Shown here piece after piece: positions 61,701 through 64,000 of a DNA stretch of 64,000 bases. The number at the start of each line of letters is the position of its first letter. The first letter of the stretch is position 1. The position numbers and the translations under genes were made by a program. Source of the stretch: Agarivorans sp. Toyoura001. GTDB taxonomy: Bacteria > Pseudomonadota > Gammaproteobacteria > Enterobacterales > Celerinatantimonadaceae. The notes beneath the pieces were generated by a model. The model was not told the origin of the DNA. It searched no databases and worked only from the letters and a program-made list of their open reading frames with translations. The stretch spans positions 62,001 through 126,000 of the forward strand of contig NZ_BJEQ01000011.1 of the NCBI RefSeq assembly GCF_005405585.1. The letters run 5' to 3'.

Positions 61701-62498
61701 AGCGAGTAACTGCTGGTGAATTTGCTCAAGCTTTACAAATTTAGGGCGAATAACTTCGAATTGCTGAATCAGACGGGTTTCTTGGATCCAGGCTTGGGCT
61801 TTGTTGGCGTCAACCCAAGTGGGTTTTAGTGTCACGCCTTCTTCCTCTAAGATGGCGGCAATCATCGATTTGATGGTTTCCATCTTGCCTTCTTTAGAGT
61901 GCACTGCTTTGGCTAATTTTTCGATATGACGTAAGCCGTGTTTAGGGTCACACATGGCAAACTGGCGGGCGTAGGCTTTTAGGTCACTATCGCCAGCATT
62001 TTGTAGGCTGCGGTCATTTTGAATAATGGCGCGATATTCACGAGTATTTAAAAAGCGAGTAGTGGCGAGTTGAGCACCATTAAATTCAAGCTTTTTAAGA
62101 TGTTGGCCAAGCTTCGCGGGGGCTAAAAACCAGGTGCCTTGCTCGTCTTGTTTCTCAACAAAGTCTTCGAGAACAAAAGGTTTGCCAATAAAGCGGTACT
62201 TTACCCCTTGGTCTTCACGACCGGAGGATAATACCACTTGGGCTTGTTGGCCGTTATATTGCTCATACTCGTAAATGATGTAGCTGGCTTCTCGTGGCAA
62301 GTACCATCGCTCAAAACTATCACGGGTGCTAGGTACAACTCGGCTAGGGTATTCACCATAGAACACGGGAATAAGACGCTGCAGGGTGGTTTTACCCGAG
62401 GCATTGGTTCCACAAATGTTACTGTGTTGGTCGAGTTTTAGTTCTACTACACCGTTAAGGTGAGTATCGATCAAGATGATCCGCAATAAGCCAGACAA
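58779..62498 (-). CDS. SMC-like ATPase (MksB/JetC-type, DUF3584-like)
   Basis: 1239-residue SMC-type protein. The N-terminal head starts MSGLLRIILIDTHLNGVVEL and has Walker A CGTNASGKTTLQ at residues 29-40. A very Gln-rich coiled coil (about 250-535) leads to a non-coiled hinge-like segment (about 540-605, LLAHLRSEHPLWEQSIGKLI), then a returning coiled coil to about 960, and a C-terminal head with an altered signature region (ESSSHGMAYLILCKF, about 1120-1134) and Walker B WPIDELGTLHQS (Asp1155, Glu1156). It starts at TTG, backed by AAAGGA about 7 bases upstream. First gene of a three-gene coupled operon. SbcC/RecN are less likely because of the KITE- and kleisin-like partners. Confidence 0.85.
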   Translation of the reverse strand: MSGLLRIILIDTHLNGVVELKLDQHSNICGTNASGKTTLQRLIPVFYGEYPSRVVPSTRDSFERWYLPREASYIIYEYEQYNGQQAQVVLSSGREDQGVKYRFIGKPFVLEDFVEKQDEQGTWFLAPAKLGQHLKKLEFNGAQLATTRFLNTREYRAIIQNDRSLQNAGDSDLKAYARQFAMCDPKHGLRHIEKLAKAVHSKEGKMETIKSMIAAILEEEGVTLKPTWVDANKAQAWIQETRLIQQFEVIRPKFVKLEQIHQQLLASEAQLLQLDTSLQNDESELFAQNEQAQRQLNQLKHELSELEQQWQNQREHLNQAVSSANADVSSFDKQLNHIEDDYQAWQDKQIEEALKAVEQLPQWREQVREVSERHQLLTEQHSDIEAHFNQRKSEINEQLNTALNKLHKNKDQLQQQLNQEKQQQQAELSSEQQQQQAQLSQLETKFQQQQHQHQLELAQLEAGTLQMGYTEDESRQLNIMDNRLDEASQQQQLLSSQLRQHSDQLQTLKQQRQQADQQLASASQNSRQLEGKLSALKDSLQPADGSLLAHLRSEHPLWEQSIGKLINPELLNRRDLKPHSDDKSNSVFGLALDLKAIEAPECAATEEQIKQQLEQVQHAFQEAQKQLKQAEAELSEANKAVQQQDLSVAEATATHHNSEDKLKRLQEEKLLLKESFSSALKQRQSEAREQQTKLKSYLQNAQSQHQDYLEEIREQHQEAKLEKMAWWEEKIDAIAAQLSQAQDAVSQRQAQAKQALKQSEQWYRGELQAQGLDDQLIVDLAKQKRQLNQQIQDAEQYRDEVSEYKIWHQQVWLNQKPQLNDALAKARQEQSTAKQALNEQLATYKQQRDTQQVSLSQLKQQLEQVQQQHAHTQNLLRKIKQLALVAHPQHKAEGNGGSAAERTRQAEQQIQQRNQQLEQVNESVRHFDSLLAQQAGSDLSETWERSRAACRRHSEDGEPTLAYRELVPHLSELLNGLVPQKVQGLIDHGRNLGMSISSFYQNLSDIDQRILSQSRRITREIGEDLSLDGVSDSAVIIRSKISELEFWDELKAFVDNFQRWQQQGFNQLPNEDYANSMRVALDIIGRSALKEGVSRLLLIELTLREGNSDLVIRTDRQLNESSSHGMAYLILCKFLLAFTRLLRGNADTYIHWPIDELGTLHQSNVKKIFDACDHNQIRILGAFPNPESEVLDLFTHRYIINREKRQLQVVQPRVNLLKEKIKAAQAAKATQQAASEAEL

Positions 62499-62729
62499 AA
62501 TGCATCCTTTTAATAAGCTAGATAAGCCTACTGTTTAATAAGTGAGTAGGCGCTGCCGCTAGGCAGGGCAATAGCGCAGTTTAACTAAGAAAGGGCATGG
62601 AGCGAAGTCTTGTTAAGAGTGTTTGCTCAAAAACTGTTAGTTATCATCAAAAAAACAATGTTGTGCTGTTTTCTTGACTAGTTGTTTAACTATTGCAGAT
62701 TGTTAGCGCTTGTGGAATACTCCTGCGCC

Positions 62730-62765
62730 CTTGGGTTCTCTTACCCCAATCATCAAAAAGATAGG
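62730..62765 (+). promoter_or_regulatory. Probable preQ1-I riboswitch before yhhQ
   Basis: A short stem TTGGG (62731-62735)/CCCAA (62745-62749) with loop TTCTCTTAC, including the C (62744) expected to pair with preQ1. It is followed by the A-rich tail ATCATCAAAAAGATAGG, whose last bases contain the Shine-Dalgarno AGG of yhhQ. Size, order and A-rich tail match the class I preQ1 aptamer, such as that of T. tengcongensis. The P2 pseudoknot pairing is not fully clear by eye. It would sequester the ribosome binding site when preQ1 is bound. Confidence 0.55.
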
Positions 62766-62775
62766 TCGTAACAAT

Positions 62776-63429
62776 ATGTGGTTTTTACAATTAACTGAGG
62801 CCGAGCGCCGCAGTGTTCTTATTTTGGCTTTGTTTCACATTGTGGCCATTGCTGCCAGCAATTATTTAGTGCAATTACCCTTCACCATATTTGGTTTTCA
62901 TACCACTTGGGGAGCGTTTACTTTCCCGTTTATTTTCCTAGCAACAGATCTTACGGTGCGTTTGTTTGGCGCGAGCCGAGCACGTAAAATTATCTTCACT
63001 GCCATGTTCCCCGCCTTGTTGGTGAGCTACTTGGTCTCGGTATTGTTTTATCAGGGCGAATATCAAGGTTTAGCGGGATTATTAGCTTGGAATGGGTTTG
63101 TGGCACGTATCGCTTTAGCAAGCTTTCTGGCTTATTCGGTGGGTCAGCTACTCGATGTGAAGGTGTTTGATCGCTTACGCCAATTAAAATACTGGTGGGC
63201 AGCCCCTGCTGGCTCGAGTGTATTTGGTAACTTGGTCGATACCATTTTGTTCTTTGCTGTGGCCTTTTATGCCAGCAGCGATGCTTTTATGGCGGAACAT
63301 TGGTTAGAAATTGCTTGGGTAGATTACGGCTTTAAACTCGCGGTGAATATCGCCTTGTTTGTACCTTTATACGGCATGCTACTGCACTTCTTACAAAACC
63401 GCCTACAAAGAACAAAAGTGGCGGCGTAA
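62776..63429 (+). CDS. yhhQ: Queuosine precursor transporter YhhQ
   Basis: 217 residues from ATG 62776 (an in-frame ATG at 62710 would put the riboswitch inside the gene). Six to seven helices with the YhhQ family core: ASNYLVQLPFTIFGFHTTWG, FTFPFIFLATDLTVRLFGA, LDVKVFDRLRQLKYWWAAP, FGNLVDTILFF and VDYGFKLAVNIALF. It imports 7-cyano- or 7-aminomethyl-7-deazaguanine (preQ0/preQ1) for queuosine in tRNA. It is divergent from the SMC operon and likely controlled by the preQ1 element. Confidence 0.94.
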   Translation: MWFLQLTEAERRSVLILALFHIVAIAASNYLVQLPFTIFGFHTTWGAFTFPFIFLATDLTVRLFGASRARKIIFTAMFPALLVSYLVSVLFYQGEYQGLAGLLAWNGFVARIALASFLAYSVGQLLDVKVFDRLRQLKYWWAAPAGSSVFGNLVDTILFFAVAFYASSDAFMAEHWLEIAWVDYGFKLAVNIALFVPLYGMLLHFLQNRLQRTKVAA

Positions 63430-63469
63430 AAAAAAGAATAAAGCAACCAACAAGCGCGGTTGGTTGCTT
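63428..63469 (-). terminator. Rho-independent terminator after the DUF2059 gene
   Basis: AAGCAACCAAC (63441-63451) and GTTGGTTGCTT (63459-63469) form an 11-base stem. On the minus strand it is followed by a T-rich stretch (complement of AAAAAAAAGAATAA, 63427-63440). It lies 5 bases beyond the DUF2059 stop and just past the yhhQ stop. Confidence 0.82.
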
Positions 63470-63474
63470 GCCAA

Positions 63475-63924
63475 TTAGTTCGCAGCTTCTTGTTGCTGTT
63501 TCACTTGAGCGGCGGCTTGTTGCAACATCTCTTCTAGTTTTTTGTGATGACCTTTAGCGACCATTGCGCTGGCTAAGGCGGTTTCACGAATCAAGGTTGC
63601 ATTAAGCGCTTGGCTCTTTTGCCCCACAGGGGTTTTGTAAAAAGCCACCAATTGCTCCAACTCTTCATCAGTAAAGTGCTTTAAGTATACCTCTGCAATT
63701 TTTGGTTTCATTTCATCCCAAGTGAGGTAAGTCTCGGCCCATTGATTAAGTACCGGTTCAAATTTACTCAGCGGTGGGTTTTGACGAATCAATGCTTTAT
63801 TGAGATTGGTGCGAATAATCTGCATTTGCTGTTCGCTGTTATTGAGCTCTAGCAAATCATTGATAGGGGCAGCTTGTAGTGAACAACTGGCAAGTACTAA
63901 GCTGGCAGCAAATAGCTTTTTCAT
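63475..63924 (-). CDS. Exported DUF2059-domain protein
   Basis: 149 residues with a signal peptide (MKKLFAASLVLASCSLQA, cleaved near APIND). The helical DUF2059 domain shows WDEMKPKIAEVYLKHFTDEE and LVAFYKTPVGQKSQ, the family signature with F-x-T-P-x-G. Periplasmic, function unknown. The C-terminus is a Gln/Ala-rich coil. Good SD (GGAAGAACC) upstream of ATG 63922-63924. The remaining bases up to 64000 should hold its promoter. Confidence 0.88.
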   Translation of the reverse strand: MKKLFAASLVLASCSLQAAPINDLLELNNSEQQMQIIRTNLNKALIRQNPPLSKFEPVLNQWAETYLTWDEMKPKIAEVYLKHFTDEELEQLVAFYKTPVGQKSQALNATLIRETALASAMVAKGHHKKLEEMLQQAAAQVKQQQEAAN

Positions 63925-64000
63925 AGGTTCTTCCTTGAAGGCACGTGTTGATAATGGCTTATCAATAGTTCAAATCTTAGGTGTTTAGCCTACACCTTCT

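Noticed and set aside
1..64000. CRISPR array, insertion sequence, prophage, tRNA or rRNA
   Set aside because: I saw no regularly spaced repeats, transposase or integrase, terminal inverted repeats, cloverleaf-like or rRNA-like sequence on reading both strands; this was by eye, so a short tRNA-like element could be missed.

Overview
The window reads as ordinary chromosome of a marine gammaproteobacterium of the Alteromonadales type. The best single clue is an exported GH16 beta-agarase with a C-terminal ricin-type (CBM13) domain at 37694-39022, an architecture known from Agarivorans, so an Agarivorans-like host is my inference. Codon use and base composition look even across the window. I see no rRNA, tRNA, insertion sequence, prophage or CRISPR array.

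Layout. 1-790: two small membrane proteins, one cut by the window edge. 1031-7508 (minus): the conserved run sfsA, dksA, gluQ, pcnB, folK, panB, panC, panD. pcnB appears to start at AUU, as in E. coli. 7674-15522 (plus): hrpB, a small outer-membrane barrel, a patatin-like lipoprotein, mrcB (PBP1b) and a dimeric dUTPase-like gene. 15523-17019: a small-gene island with a 29-codon ORF, two tandem 63-residue exported cysteine peptides and a convergent 61-residue gene. 17020-20283: a YbaN-like protein, a DUF2845-like protein, hemL, a DUF6776-like protein and erpA. 20470-24701: an RND adaptor and pump pair.

24826-29568: an orphan Imm32-like gene, a DUF1330-like gene, and a MarR-controlled module (MarR, siderophore-interacting flavoprotein, QorB-like protein, second MarR, Bcr/CflA exporter) with clear operator-like dyads. 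29565-35690 (minus): anmK, an M23 endopeptidase, btuF, cbiB-like, mtnN and a GNAT gene. A plus-strand terminator that serves no visible gene lies beneath the btuF 3' end. 35963-39022 (minus): a 28-residue membrane peptide, an aldehyde dehydrogenase and the agarase. The last two are probably co-transcribed and may act in agar-sugar use.

39248-51273: tyrS, a DUF2750 gene, yhcC, a PAS-GGDEF protein, folE2, arcB (with C180 kept and C241 replaced by Phe), lysO, a fatty-acid-hydroxylase-family protein, a GAF protein and an HD-GYP protein. Cyclic-di-GMP and redox signalling genes cluster here. 51309-56734: copper delivery to cytochrome oxidase (PCuAC, SCO1, a small anchored protein), a DUF6279 lipoprotein, satP, a CHMI-family isomerase, an alpha/beta hydrolase and a MaoC dehydratase.

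56912-62498 (minus): a translationally coupled three-gene operon for an SMC-like ATPase, a KITE-like protein and a kleisin-like protein. It resembles MksBEF/Wadjet condensins but has the SMC gene first and no nuclease subunit next to it; I think it is the most interesting system here. 62730-63429: a probable preQ1-I riboswitch ahead of yhhQ, the queuosine-precursor transporter. A DUF2059 gene closes the window.
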